A stretch of 64,000 bases of DNA, taken from positions 1 to 64,000 of the forward strand of contig JBDKVB010000070.1 in the NCBI GenBank assembly GCA_039679385.1. The letters are read 5' to 3'. A program made the position numbers and the translations under genes. Below the pieces are notes generated by a model. The model was not told the DNA's origin and did no database searches. It was given only the letters and a program-made list of their open reading frames with translations. Positions 45,348 through 54,866 of the stretch are shown here, in pieces; the first letter of the stretch is position 1, and each line of letters opens with the position of its first letter. Source of the stretch: Armatimonadia bacterium (GTDB lineage: Bacteria > Armatimonadota > Zipacnadia > Zipacnadales > JABUFB01).

Positions 45348-46676
45348 TCACGGCAGCGGGAAGTCCACGCGGCGAGGTGCGGCCATGCCCTCACCGAAGC
45401 AGAAGAGGTCGACATCGCGGGTCTGCGGCGGGAAGTTGGAGTCGCCGTAGCTCCACAGTATCCGCAGATCGCCAGGGCCGAACTCGTGACCATGCACGGT
45501 CTTCACGCAGTTGTGCGAGAGGACGGACCCACTGGTGAGGTGCCGCGAGTTCGTCCAGGTATCGCCACCGTCAGGCGAGATCCACTCCTCGATCTCACCG
45601 CCGTCCTCAAGGGGCTGAACCGCAGTGGTCGGTGCGTAGATACGCAGGTCGTTACCGGGAAGGGCCACCACGGCCCCATCGTCGTACATATGGTCGCTGA
45701 CCGCCACCTGGGAGACATGCCAGGCGCTCCCATCGTGGCGCAGGAGCTTCAGGGCGCTTTCGTAGGTTGCGGTGTCGGCGTCGCAGAAGAGGATCAGCGG
45801 ATGCCCGGCGGAGTCGAGCTGTATGTCCTTGAGCCAGACGCCGTGCTCACCGCTGTCATAGAGCTTCTCGGCAGTCTCCTCGGTGATCGGCAGGTCATAG
45901 GGCGTGCCGTCGGATCGCTGCCAGGTGTGGCCGCCGTCTTCCGAGCAGGCATAGTAGACGTTGTAGCGGCGGGCCCAGAGGTGCTTGGTGGCGATCTCCT
46001 GCGGCGTTCCGCCGCCGAGTCGGGACCAGGTGAAATGCACCTTGCGCGGATAGGGCCCTGTCGCGGCGACGCTGATTCCGTAGACGCTCATGGAGGGGAA
46101 GGCGGGATCCTGGGGATGGCAGACGATGTCGAGCGGCTCCTCCCAGGTCTGGCCGCGGTCGTGGGAACGTCGGCAACGCCAACCGGGAGCATGGCGGTAG
46201 GTGACGAAGAGCTCGCCGGGCAGCAGTTGCCAGGGCTGCGGGTAGGTGCCCTTCGGGTCAGCGAGATCGGGAAGGCTGATCCACTTCGTGAGGTCATGCG
46301 GTCGAGCTGACCGCAGGACTCGTGAAGGGTCGCCATGGGCGCCATAGAAGACGTAGAGGAGGCCGTCCTCATCGACGAGCAGCGTCGGGTTGCGGTGAGC
46401 GTCTCCGTCGCGGTTCGAGCCGAGGACTACCGGCGATGCGAAGGAGGCCTGAGCATGGTCGTAGTAGCTGATGGTGGGAGAATTGTCGGCGTTGCCGAAG
46501 ACGAAGTAGGTGCGGTTGAGGGCGGCAGAGTAGACGGCCATGGGTCGGTGCCACACGCAGTAGGTTGCCATCGGCCCGGAGTAGACGTAGGGGTGTCCCG
46601 GGAGGGTGTTGGCCTGGCCACAGGCGTACCAGACGCCACGGTGAGAAGCAGGTTTGGGATTGGCGGGCGTAGTCAT
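45348..46676 (-). CDS. BNR-4 family beta-propeller protein (sialidase/ulvan-lyase-like fold)
   Basis: The 442-residue protein has the BNR-4 layout. RDGDAHRNPTLLVDEDGLLYVFYGAHG near residue 110 is the family hallmark (His-rich followed by Asp-x-Asp-Gly; shown in pieces as DAHRNPTL and LYVFYGAHG). Sialidase-like Asp boxes follow (SHDRGQTWEE, SEDGGHTWQR, SPDGGDTWT). Families with this propeller include ulvan lyases (PL24/PL25) and GH145. No signal peptide is visible from the ATG at 46676, and the longer frame to 46841 runs through repeat sequence, so the start is uncertain and no ribosome binding site was found. Repeat clusters flank it on both sides. An activity on uronic-acid glycans is inferred, not shown. 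Confidence 0.75.
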   Translation of the reverse strand: MTTPANPKPASHRGVWYACGQANTLPGHPYVYSGPMATYCVWHRPMAVYSAALNRTYFVFGNADNSPTISYYDHAQASFASPVVLGSNRDGDAHRNPTLLVDEDGLLYVFYGAHGDPSRVLRSARPHDLTKWISLPDLADPKGTYPQPWQLLPGELFVTYRHAPGWRCRRSHDRGQTWEEPLDIVCHPQDPAFPSMSVYGISVAATGPYPRKVHFTWSRLGGGTPQEIATKHLWARRYNVYYACSEDGGHTWQRSDGTPYDLPITEETAEKLYDSGEHGVWLKDIQLDSAGHPLILFCDADTATYESALKLLRHDGSAWHVSQVAVSDHMYDDGAVVALPGNDLRIYAPTTAVQPLEDGGEIEEWISPDGGDTWTNSRHLTSGSVLSHNCVKTVHGHEFGPGDLRILWSYGDSNFPPQTRDVDLFCFGEGMAAPRRVDFPLP

Positions 46677-46724
46677 GGCGGGTGTGTTCGCGTCCCTGGG
46701 TGAGGTGACCTGCCCGCCTCTCTC

Positions 46725-46800
46725 CGCGCACGGCAAGGGCACCTCCCCCCCTGCCTTCGGCATCCACACACGGCAAAGGCCCCTCACCCCGGCCTGCGCG
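46725..46800. repeat. Intergenic repeat cluster B
   Basis: The segment contains CACGGCAAGGGCACCTCCCC and ACGGCAAAGGCCCCTCACCC with CCTGCCTTCGGCA between them, the same words as in clusters A, C and D. It lies between the divergent BNR-4 genes. Confidence 0.65.
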
Positions 46801-46905
46801 CTACGGGCGGAGGGCAGGTAACGGGGTGCGACGAAAGCCACAAGCGAGAGATGATAGGGACACGGGAGTGCCTGCGTCCCGGCTGTGGAAGGGAGAGTCG
46901 AGGGA

Positions 46906-49308
46906 ATGAGACTGCACCTGATCTGGCTGGTGCTGCTCGGTATGGTGGTGAGCGCCCCTTGCGCGGTGCTGCCGCCGGTCGTGCGAGGTTCGGCGATTGT
47001 CTACCTGCAGGCCCCCGGTGGCGTGCTGGACCTGACGCTGCAGAAGCGCGACCTGAACATCTACGATGGGCCCGATGTGCTCGAGGCGCGGCTGTTCAGT
47101 ACAGATGGGCAGGAACTGATGTCGGTGACGATTCCCGACGATGGGCAGGTTAGCCGCGGGAAGGCAGGAGCGCTGCAGGAGGTCTCGCAACAGGTGACCT
47201 TGCCCGGCCCCGGCGGCTACCGACTTCAGGTGGGCAGTCCGACCGGCGGTGACCTTGTGTTCGGTATGGTGACCTCCGCGCCACGGTACGTGCTACGCGG
47301 GAATCTGCTGCTCAACGACGGAACGGTCGCCGGGAAGGTGTACTTCAGGCCGCTGGGAGAGGCGATGACGGTGACGGCGCAAGCGCTCCATGATCCGGGG
47401 CGGCAACAAATGGTGCTGCGAGACGGCGCCGGGGCGACGCTGAAGACCTTTGATCTCTTGAAGGCCGGGCAGGACGAGACCTTCGCGATGGCTCCCGACC
47501 TGGGCGACCGCACGGGGCTGTGGAGCCTGGACCTGCAACATACGGACGTGAAGATCCAGTGGGACAAGCCGGTGTACTGGACGATGGATCCCGGCGCGTA
47601 CTTCGAGGCGGAGAGGTCGCGCTGGCTGCTTCTCCCCTACCGCCAGACTCGGTACCTGTCTCCCGGCGGGCGAGCGGTGCTGGAGTTCCAGCTTCGCAAC
47701 AGCTTCAACCCGGCGACGGAGTTCAAGCTGGAGACCCAGGGCGGCACGGGGCTCAAGTGCAAGGTGCTGGAGCCCGCCTCGCCGGTGACGGTAGCGAACA
47801 AGGGCATGGTGACGGTGAAGGTGGAGGTGCGGGATGACCCCGGCATGGCTCCCGGAAACAGCATGCAAGGTGCGCTGACGGCCACGGCGGTTGGCGACCC
47901 GAGTCTGACGCAGAGCGTGTCCTTTGAGGTGAGAATCGGAGACAGCCCAGCCGACAAGCCGCTGAAGATGCCGATCTTGCTGCGGCGCTATGAGCATGAG
48001 AACGTGCAGTTTGGGTACGCGCCGGAGTACACGCCGAATGAGGTGTACTTCGATCTTGCGAACCGGCCCTGGATGCGTCACCGGACAGAGAGCATGTATG
48101 GGTCGGAGGGGATTCAGGTTCTGCAGGAGGGGCAGTGGCAACCGCGGGGCTTCACCGACCTGTTCCGGCGGACCTACCCGGGGTACAAGACGAACTACGG
48201 TGGCGGGTTCCTTGGCGCCAAGGTGGCCTTCGATGATCGCGGCGGAGCCTACTCACCGATTCGGCTGGCAATCAGCGGGCAGCCGTCGCAGTGCGTGCTG
48301 GTGTACACAGCCGACGGCGGGCTGACCTATCAGATGAGCCCCTTCGTGGGCGAGGCCTTCGACATCGAGCAGTTCGTGGGCCACAACCGTCTGGCGATGG
48401 TACCGCCGGTGCTGGCCTACGTGTTCCGCAAGGCCCATCCTGCTCCCTTTGCGGCGTACGAGGACCTGTTCCTGTACCTGCCGCAGGTGCGTGAGGGGAA
48501 GCTTGAGATGGGCGAGCCGGTGAAGGTGGCGGAGAACTGCGTCGGGTCCTGCCAGCACTCAGGTGCCCCGGCCTCGACGGCGACGCGAGACGGCAAGACT
48601 CATGTTGTGTGGGGCGAGATCGCGCCGGAGGACGCGCCCGGTGTGCCGACGTACATCGCGACCTATGACCACAGGACGGGCAAGGTCGGCGAGAAGGTCC
48701 TGCTGGGGTACGCGCCGCCGGTGAACGATGTGCACAACGTGCCGGCCGTCTGTCAGGACAGCGAGGGTTATGTCCATGTGGTGCTGGGGTCTCACGGGCA
48801 GGCCTTCCAGTACACGCGGTCACTGAAGCCCAACGACGCCTACAGCGGCTGGACGAAGATCGTGCCGGTGTTGAGCACCGGGTACATCGACGAGAAGACG
48901 GGACCTACAGGCAGTGGCAGGCAGACCTACATCTCGCTGGTCTGTGGGCCAGACGATACGCTGCACATCGCCTACCGGCAATGGCGAAGGAACGTGGATG
49001 CGGTGCACCCGAACCAGATGTTCGCGGCACTATCGGTGCAGAGCAAACCGAAGACCGGCGAATGGGGTCCGGCGCAACCGATCGTGCTTCCGCCGGTGGC
49101 CGGGTACTCGATCTACTACCACAAGCTGACGATCGACCGGCACGGGTGGCTGTACCTGTCCTACAGCTACTGGACCTCGGATACGACCTACCAGGACGAC
49201 TTCCCGGACCGGTATCACAACCGGGCGGTCGTGGTATCCAAGGACGGCGGGAAGACCTGGAAGCTCGCGACGACGCAGGACTTCGTGGAGGGGATGGCGG
49301 CGAAGTAG
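46906..49308 (+). CDS. Secreted BNR-4 family propeller protein with N-terminal beta domains
   Basis: The 800-residue protein has a signal peptide (MRLHLIWLVLLGMVVSAPCA). Residues about 25-360 form beta-sandwich regions of unknown family. Residues about 380-800 are a BNR-4 propeller: DVHNVPAVCQDSEGYVHVV near 600 is the hallmark, and Asp-box-like SKDGGKTWKL closes it. AAGGGAG and GAGGGA precede the ATG at 46906; the in-frame ATG at 46885 would lengthen the n-region and is less likely. It is divergent from the other BNR-4 gene. The propeller suggests lyase or glycosidase action on an acidic polysaccharide; catalytic residues could not be assigned by eye. Confidence 0.75.
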   Translation: MRLHLIWLVLLGMVVSAPCAVLPPVVRGSAIVYLQAPGGVLDLTLQKRDLNIYDGPDVLEARLFSTDGQELMSVTIPDDGQVSRGKAGALQEVSQQVTLPGPGGYRLQVGSPTGGDLVFGMVTSAPRYVLRGNLLLNDGTVAGKVYFRPLGEAMTVTAQALHDPGRQQMVLRDGAGATLKTFDLLKAGQDETFAMAPDLGDRTGLWSLDLQHTDVKIQWDKPVYWTMDPGAYFEAERSRWLLLPYRQTRYLSPGGRAVLEFQLRNSFNPATEFKLETQGGTGLKCKVLEPASPVTVANKGMVTVKVEVRDDPGMAPGNSMQGALTATAVGDPSLTQSVSFEVRIGDSPADKPLKMPILLRRYEHENVQFGYAPEYTPNEVYFDLANRPWMRHRTESMYGSEGIQVLQEGQWQPRGFTDLFRRTYPGYKTNYGGGFLGAKVAFDDRGGAYSPIRLAISGQPSQCVLVYTADGGLTYQMSPFVGEAFDIEQFVGHNRLAMVPPVLAYVFRKAHPAPFAAYEDLFLYLPQVREGKLEMGEPVKVAENCVGSCQHSGAPASTATRDGKTHVVWGEIAPEDAPGVPTYIATYDHRTGKVGEKVLLGYAPPVNDVHNVPAVCQDSEGYVHVVLGSHGQAFQYTRSLKPNDAYSGWTKIVPVLSTGYIDEKTGPTGSGRQTYISLVCGPDDTLHIAYRQWRRNVDAVHPNQMFAALSVQSKPKTGEWGPAQPIVLPPVAGYSIYYHKLTIDRHGWLYLSYSYWTSDTTYQDDFPDRYHNRAVVVSKDGGKTWKLATTQDFVEGMAAK

Positions 49309-49334
49309 GCGGACACCGGACTGCGAAGGCCAAC

Positions 49335-49375
49335 AAGGGGAGGGTTACTGCACGAAGCAGCGACGCTCCCCTTTT
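49335..49375 (+). terminator. Intrinsic terminator after the secreted BNR-4 gene
   Basis: AAGGGGAG (49335-49342) pairs with CTCCCCTT (49366-49373); the loop holds a second small stem (CTGC-ACGAA-GCAG). TTTTG follows on the + strand. It lies 27 bases after the stop. Confidence 0.75.
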
Positions 49376-49399
49376 GTGTGCCCCAGGGTCTGGCCTGCG

Positions 49400-50599
49400 T
49401 CAGAAGTAGACGACCTCGGAGGGGCAGTCGCCGTAGTCGGGCACTTCCAGGAGCTCGCCGCCGCGGACTGCGGATTCATGGGCGGTGAGACCCGGTAGGA
49501 CGTAGCGGGCTGCCTGGTAGACATTGTTCGGCGGCTGCACATGCTCCACGCAGGCCTTGACGAAGTCGTCGACCAGGAACTGATGAGAGCCCAGATGACC
49601 GTTGGGCAGGCCGACGAACTCCACCGGCAGGCGGTTGACGTCGTGAATCTTGGCCAGGCCGGCGTGGGTGAGCTCGTCGGTTACTTTGGACATGTCGCCC
49701 TCAAGCTTACGCGGGGCTCCGACCGGCGCCAGAAGGTCGCGAAGGTCGGTGACGTCACCGCGGTTCTTGGTGATCCAGCACTGGGCGTTGACCTGCTGCT
49801 CGAAGCTGCCCTCGGTGCCGTAGATGCTGATCTCCTCGGCGCCGGGGTGGCCGATGCGCCGGAACTCGTTGATGCGCATCATGCTCCCGTCGGACATCTT
49901 GAAGAGGCCGGTCTCGTTGGAGAAGGTGTTGCCCCACTGGTTCACCTCGGCGCGGAAGAGGCCGTCGGGATGGTTGTCGACGAAGCCGAAGGCCGAGACG
50001 TGGGTCGCATGGGCACCGATGACCGAGACGACCTGCCCGGTGGAGTGTGTCGGGTAGTGCATCGGCGGGCTCCCGGCGGTCCTCTTCCAGTTCTCTCCCC
50101 CACGCCACTTGAACACGTCGTAGAGGCCGTGGTCGAAGTCGTGGTAGTACTCGCCCTCAGAGTAGACGACGCGGCCGAAGTCACCGGCTGCGACACGCTG
50201 ACGACAGTAGATGGCGGAAGGGTAGTAGTAGCTGGTCTCGCCGATCATGTAGAGGCGGCCGGTCTCCTCGACGGCGTGGACGAGGTTGCCGATCTCCTCG
50301 GCGGTGATGCCGGCGGGGACTGCCGAGTAGACGTCCTTGCCCGCCTCGAGAGCCTGCACAGCCTGAGGCCCGTGCGCCCAGTTCTGGCTGAAGATGGCGA
50401 TTGCATCGACGTCGGTCCGGCAGAGCTCGTCGAGTGAGGAGCAGGTTTTCGGCAGGTTGAACTGCTCGGACTTCTGCCTGAGCTTGTCGGCGTCGAGGTC
50501 GCACAACAAGACCTCATCGACGAGCGGATGGGCTTTGAAGAGCGGGATGAAGCAGTTCGCGAAGGCGCCAACACCACAAATGCCGATGGAAAGACCCAT
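49400..50599 (-). CDS. Gfo/Idh/MocA family oxidoreductase (second copy)
   Basis: The 399-residue protein has a Rossmann N terminus (SIGICGVGAFANCF, GxGxxx-type loop) followed by VLLCDLDADKL. The usual EKP is replaced by SAVPAGITAEE, a variant seen in larger members of this family. The C-terminal domain has WGNTFSNETGLFKMSDGS and HLGSHQFLVDDFVKA near its end. It is probably an NAD(P)-dependent sugar or glycoside oxidoreductase. Because the EKP lysine is missing, it may instead work by a retaining NAD-assisted mechanism as in some GH109-like relatives. AAGGTG precedes the ATG at 50599; the longer frame is repeat sequence. It is divergent from the PL26-like gene, a plausible pathway partner. Confidence 0.82.
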   Translation of the reverse strand: MGLSIGICGVGAFANCFIPLFKAHPLVDEVLLCDLDADKLRQKSEQFNLPKTCSSLDELCRTDVDAIAIFSQNWAHGPQAVQALEAGKDVYSAVPAGITAEEIGNLVHAVEETGRLYMIGETSYYYPSAIYCRQRVAAGDFGRVVYSEGEYYHDFDHGLYDVFKWRGGENWKRTAGSPPMHYPTHSTGQVVSVIGAHATHVSAFGFVDNHPDGLFRAEVNQWGNTFSNETGLFKMSDGSMMRINEFRRIGHPGAEEISIYGTEGSFEQQVNAQCWITKNRGDVTDLRDLLAPVGAPRKLEGDMSKVTDELTHAGLAKIHDVNRLPVEFVGLPNGHLGSHQFLVDDFVKACVEHVQPPNNVYQAARYVLPGLTAHESAVRGGELLEVPDYGDCPSEVVYF

Positions 50600-50723
50600 G
50601 GGATCACCTTTGGAGAGCGATGGTTTGGGGTGTAGTTCCCCGCGCCCCGCTGGTGACCTCTCCGAGCGGCAGGAGAAGGGATCGCGGTCGGGGAAAGGCG
50701 ACTCACCGCCTGCGCGCGCTCCA

Positions 50724-50872
50724 CGCACGGCAAAGGCACCTCACCCCCTGTACACTCTCAGAGGGAGAAGGCAACGGCACCTCACCCCTGCCTTCGGCAC
50801 CCCCTCTCCACGCGGTGGCGAGGGGGAACGGCCAAAGGCCAAAGCAAAAGGCAAAGGCGAGAGGCAAAGGCT
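50724..50872. repeat. Intergenic repeat cluster C
   Basis: GCACGGCAAAGGCACCTCAC (starting near 50724), GGCAACGGCACCTCACCCC and CTGCCTTCGGCACC occur in tandem. They are followed by a two-part hairpin CCCCCTC-CCAC/GTGG-GAGGGGG at 50800-50826 and then AAAGGC-rich short repeats. The cluster fills most of the 319-base gap between the divergent Gfo/Idh/MocA and PL26-like genes. No clear promoter was found in the rest. Confidence 0.75.
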
Positions 50873-50918
50873 GCTGGGGCGCGTTGTGAAGGGCAAAACG
50901 AGTCTGCGAGAAGATGGG

Positions 50919-53900
50919 ATGATCCGGATGCGAACCAATCTGCCTTTGCTGGCGCTGGTCCTGCCACTATCCCTGCTGCTGACGGCTGGAGTGTGCCTTG
51001 CACAGGATGCAGACGGAGACGGAATGAGTGATGAGGTGGAGACGCGCCTGGGGCTGCCCGGGCAAGTGAAGCAGGAATGGGTGCCCGTCGCCACAAGTCC
51101 CGATGCACACTTCACCGACGAGCAGGCGCTGGTTGCGGCGCCGGACATCCTGTCGCTTGATGCCTGCCATGCAGGGGGCCAGCGAGTGGTGCTGCGCCTG
51201 AGGTTCGCGCGCCCGGTGGACTTCTCCGGCGCGACCTTCGTCATCTACATGGACGTCGACGGCGACCCCAAGACAGGCCGGGTGGATCAGTACCACGGCG
51301 GTGTCGACCTGATGGTCGTCTTCTCCGGAAGCACGATGTCGTACACGTTCTACGGAGCCTGCAACGCCAAGAACACCGGCGCACGTGCGGCGACGGAGGG
51401 CAACACGATGTATGTGGCCGTGGATGCGCCCTTCGTGAAGGCAGAGGGGAAGCTGCCCCTGGGTGTGCATCTGCTCAGTCAGCGCGGCGCAGGGGCCAGT
51501 GACTCGACAAAGAACGCGGTTGTGCAACTGCCCGTCAGCACGGCAGAGGTTCCCACGCTGCCTCTCGGAAAGGAGGGGCTCACACGGTCCATGTCCGACT
51601 ACCGCTACGTGAACGACAAGGTGGCCTATGAGAAGCTCTCCGACAAGGGGCTTCGTGCGGCACAGGTCATGCCCACAAAGCCCATCGAGTTCGGGCGTCC
51701 GCGACCGGAGGTGCCCTATTCGACAAGGGGACGCAAACCGGCTCAGGCAGGGAGCATCGCTCGGCGTCAGGTGACGGTGAACCTGCTGGAAGAGGCGAAC
51801 ACCGGTCGCAGCAGTAGCTGGCTGAGCTTCGGGTTCCCGCTGCCCCAGGGAGGCCTGTACGACCCGGCGCAGATCCGGCTGTTAGACGGCGGTGCGGAGG
51901 TACCGGCGCAGGTTCAGGCGACGGCCTTCTGGCCCGACGGGAGCCTGAAGTGGGTTCTGATCGACGCACAGGTGGCGCTGCGAGCGAAGGAAGAGCGGAA
52001 CCTGCAAGTCGAGTTCGGCACTCAAGTGAGGCGGGCCGAAGTCGCCTCGCCGCTGAAGGTCGCCGAGACGAAAGACCGGCTGACGGTGGTGACCGGTCCG
52101 CTGCAAGTGGCGATCGACAAGCAGCGCTTCAACCTGTTCAGCGCCGTGTGGTCGGATTCGAATCGCGACGGCGTGTTCTCAGAGGCGGAGCAGGTCAATG
52201 CGACGACGCCGCAAGGGGTAGTTCTGCGTGACGAGAACGGCAAGGTCTACAGCATGGCCGGCGCTCCTCCGGACAGCTTCAAGGTGGAGCTTCAGGGCCC
52301 GCAGCGTGTTGTAGTGCGGGTGGCTGGATCGTATGCGGCTGCCGACGGCAGCAAGTACCTGCGCTACCTGGCACGGCTGACCTTCCGAGCGGGGTCGTCG
52401 CGAGTCGAGGTCGCGATCACGCACCTGAATGACTACCTGAAGACGGAGTTCACGGACCTCACGTCGCTGCAGCTCGCCATGACCCCGACGGGCGGCCTGC
52501 GGGATGCCGGTGTGTACCTTGAGGATGGTGGGCTGAAGCCGGTGCAGGGGCTGCCGGTCGCACTGAAGCAGTGGGATGAGAACCGCAGCGAGGTGCAGAC
52601 GCAAGCCGGGACTAAGGCCGGCGGACGCGGCGCCGGAGTGGTGAGCTGGAAGGCCGGCGGCTCGCAGGGCCTGGCGGTCATGCAAGACTTCTGGCAACGA
52701 TGGCCGAAGGGGATTGAGGCGAAGGACGGGCAGGTGGTGTTCGACCTGCTGCCCCAGCAGCCGAGCGCGGAGTACGGCAAGGATCTCCCCTACTACCTGA
52801 TGTTCCCCTTCGTGGAGGGGCGGTACCGGATGAAGTGGGGCATGGCCTTCACCGAGCGTCTCAGCTTTGACTTCGGTGGCGGCATGAGCCCCGAAGAGCT
52901 GTGGGCTGAGGTGCAAGAGCCGGTCATCGCGGTGCTTCCTGCGGAGTGGTATGCGGAGACGAAGGGCCTTGGACCGATAGCGGCACCGAGGGGAGAGCAG
53001 TTCGCAACCTGGGACAAGTTCGTTGGGGACAGCTTCGCCAGCTTCCTGCAGAATCAGGAGCTGACCAGAGAGTACGGGTTCTTCAACTACGGCGACTGGT
53101 TCGGCGAGCGAGGTCGGAACTGGGGCAACAATGAGTATGACCTCGCCCATGGTCTGTACCTGCAATTCGCACGAACCGGCAACCGCGACCTGTGCCGCTG
53201 GGCCCAGAAGTCGGCGCAGCACCGGGCGGACGTCGACACCGTGAACTACTACCCGGACCCCTACTACGTGGGTGCGACTCACCAACACTCGATCGGCCAC
53301 TCGGGCACCTGGACCCAGACCGTGGAGCATGCGACCTGGAGTCACGCCTACGACATGCACACATCGGCTGAGGGCGGTCATGTGTGGGCCGACGGTATCA
53401 TGGATGACTGGTACCTGCAGGGCGAGCCGCGAGCAGTGGAGTCGGCACTGGCACTTGGTGAGCACATTGCCTGGGCCTTCGCCCCGTCCTTCCAGGCACT
53501 GGGGACTCATGAGCGGTCCGCCGGCTGGTCGCTGCGGGCGATCATGGCGATCTACCGCGGGACCTATGACCCAGTGTACCTGGAGGCAGCACGCAAGATC
53601 GCGGCTGTGGCTCTGCGGGAGCAGAAGCTCGACCAGGGAGGTGCGTGGCCCCACGTTCTCCCGGCGGACCATGCGGGAGACGAACCGGGCGCCGTGGGGA
53701 ACAACATGTTCCTGATGGGGATCCTGCTCGGCGGACTGCAGGCCTACCATGAGGAGTGCGACGATCCGGCGGTGCTCAAGTCGCTGGAGTCGGGTGCGAA
53801 GTGGGTGGCGAAGTCGTGGAACGAGTCGCTGGGCGGCTGGCCGTACTCGGCGAAGGTGGACGGGACTCCGCTGTTCCGGCCGAGCCCAGGGCTGAACCAG

Positions 53901-54863
53901 CTCGTGATCGGCGGGCTGAGTTACGTCGGGACGGTGACGAAGGACGAGGCGCTGATGCACATCGCCAGTGAGGCCCTGGCGGCGACCTGCGGCCAGGGCG
54001 CTGTGCCCAATGGCAAGGGGCTCGCGCAGCAGATCTTCTTCACCAGCACCGTCCTGGAGGAACTGCAGGATTGGTATGCCCGGACCATGCCGGACAAGGG
54101 TCTTTCGGTGCTGGACGGCAGCCCGGAGAGCATGGCGGCACTGCTCCTGCGCACCGCGACCAGTGATCGGCATGGAGTGCGCGCTCCGGACAAGAAGGTG
54201 TTCTACGTGCAGAGCACGGCGGCGCAGGCAGAGCTGACTGTGGAGAGAACTCCGCACGGAGCGATGCAGAAGCGGGCCGAAGTGGCGAGTGTGCAACTGA
54301 GTGACGCCGCCCGGAAGATCCTGCAGCAGACGAGATGCAGCACCGACGACAAGTACCGGGTGACCTGGCCGATTGCGGGGCAAGTCGGGCAAGTGCTGCA
54401 GGTGCTCATCGATGACGACCAACGCGGAGTGTGGACGCTCAAGGGCACGGGGCTGCGGATCGTGACGCAGACCTCGGCCGACTTCCGCATCGGCGGCGTG
54501 GGTCGCTCGCGGTACTACTTCCTGGTGCCTCCGGGGACGGCGGAGTTCCGGTTGAACCTGGTGGGCGTGCACACGGGGCCCTATGCGGCGGCGGTGATCG
54601 ACCCGGGGAATCAGGTGGCAGCGACCTTCCAGGGAACCAATCCGGGAACTGCGCTGATTGTGGGTGCGGCACCGACACCCGGTCCGGCTCCGAAGGGCAA
54701 TCCCGAGAAGGGACAGATGACGATCAGGCCGGCTGCCGGACAGACGGGCAAGGTGTGGAGCGTGATCCTGAGTGCGGCTGGCGACATCGGGGTGGAGCTG
54801 GTCGGCGTGCCGCCCTACCTGTCGCTGTCGCCGCAGGACTGGTTCGACCCGCAGGGACGGTAG
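50919..54863 (+). CDS. Secreted PL26-like exo-rhamnogalacturonan lyase (PcRGLX/YetA family)
   Basis: The 1,314-residue protein has a signal peptide (LLALVLPLSLLLTAGVCLAQ) followed by a calcium-type DADGDGMSDE motif and a DOMON/CBM9-like region (about 40-190). From about 285, VTVNLLEEANTGRSSSWLSF and GSLKWVLIDAQV mark the N-terminal RIFT-barrel domain of PcRGLX/YetA proteins. The central alpha/alpha-barrel (about 640-1060) includes NYGDWFGERGRNWGNNEYD and HQHSIGHSGTWTQTVEH. Beta domains close the protein. PL26 enzymes remove disaccharides from the end of rhamnogalacturonan I by beta-elimination. The ATG at 50919 or 50928 is used; the long upstream frame is repeat sequence. Repeat clusters flank the gene. 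Family by motif and order, fairly sure; activity inferred. Confidence 0.8.
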   Translation: MIRMRTNLPLLALVLPLSLLLTAGVCLAQDADGDGMSDEVETRLGLPGQVKQEWVPVATSPDAHFTDEQALVAAPDILSLDACHAGGQRVVLRLRFARPVDFSGATFVIYMDVDGDPKTGRVDQYHGGVDLMVVFSGSTMSYTFYGACNAKNTGARAATEGNTMYVAVDAPFVKAEGKLPLGVHLLSQRGAGASDSTKNAVVQLPVSTAEVPTLPLGKEGLTRSMSDYRYVNDKVAYEKLSDKGLRAAQVMPTKPIEFGRPRPEVPYSTRGRKPAQAGSIARRQVTVNLLEEANTGRSSSWLSFGFPLPQGGLYDPAQIRLLDGGAEVPAQVQATAFWPDGSLKWVLIDAQVALRAKEERNLQVEFGTQVRRAEVASPLKVAETKDRLTVVTGPLQVAIDKQRFNLFSAVWSDSNRDGVFSEAEQVNATTPQGVVLRDENGKVYSMAGAPPDSFKVELQGPQRVVVRVAGSYAAADGSKYLRYLARLTFRAGSSRVEVAITHLNDYLKTEFTDLTSLQLAMTPTGGLRDAGVYLEDGGLKPVQGLPVALKQWDENRSEVQTQAGTKAGGRGAGVVSWKAGGSQGLAVMQDFWQRWPKGIEAKDGQVVFDLLPQQPSAEYGKDLPYYLMFPFVEGRYRMKWGMAFTERLSFDFGGGMSPEELWAEVQEPVIAVLPAEWYAETKGLGPIAAPRGEQFATWDKFVGDSFASFLQNQELTREYGFFNYGDWFGERGRNWGNNEYDLAHGLYLQFARTGNRDLCRWAQKSAQHRADVDTVNYYPDPYYVGATHQHSIGHSGTWTQTVEHATWSHAYDMHTSAEGGHVWADGIMDDWYLQGEPRAVESALALGEHIAWAFAPSFQALGTHERSAGWSLRAIMAIYRGTYDPVYLEAARKIAAVALREQKLDQGGAWPHVLPADHAGDEPGAVGNNMFLMGILLGGLQAYHEECDDPAVLKSLESGAKWVAKSWNESLGGWPYSAKVDGTPLFRPSPGLNQLVIGGLSYVGTVTKDEALMHIASEALAATCGQGAVPNGKGLAQQIFFTSTVLEELQDWYARTMPDKGLSVLDGSPESMAALLLRTATSDRHGVRAPDKKVFYVQSTAAQAELTVERTPHGAMQKRAEVASVQLSDAARKILQQTRCSTDDKYRVTWPIAGQVGQVLQVLIDDDQRGVWTLKGTGLRIVTQTSADFRIGGVGRSRYYFLVPPGTAEFRLNLVGVHTGPYAAAVIDPGNQVAATFQGTNPGTALIVGAAPTPGPAPKGNPEKGQMTIRPAAGQTGKVWSVILSAAGDIGVELVGVPPYLSLSPQDWFDPQGR

Positions 54864-54866
54864 TGG

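Noticed and set aside
50394-50918. Upstream extension of the PL26-like frame
   Set aside because: It would encode the antisense of the Gfo/Idh/MocA start and repeat cluster C, and it would bury the signal peptide.
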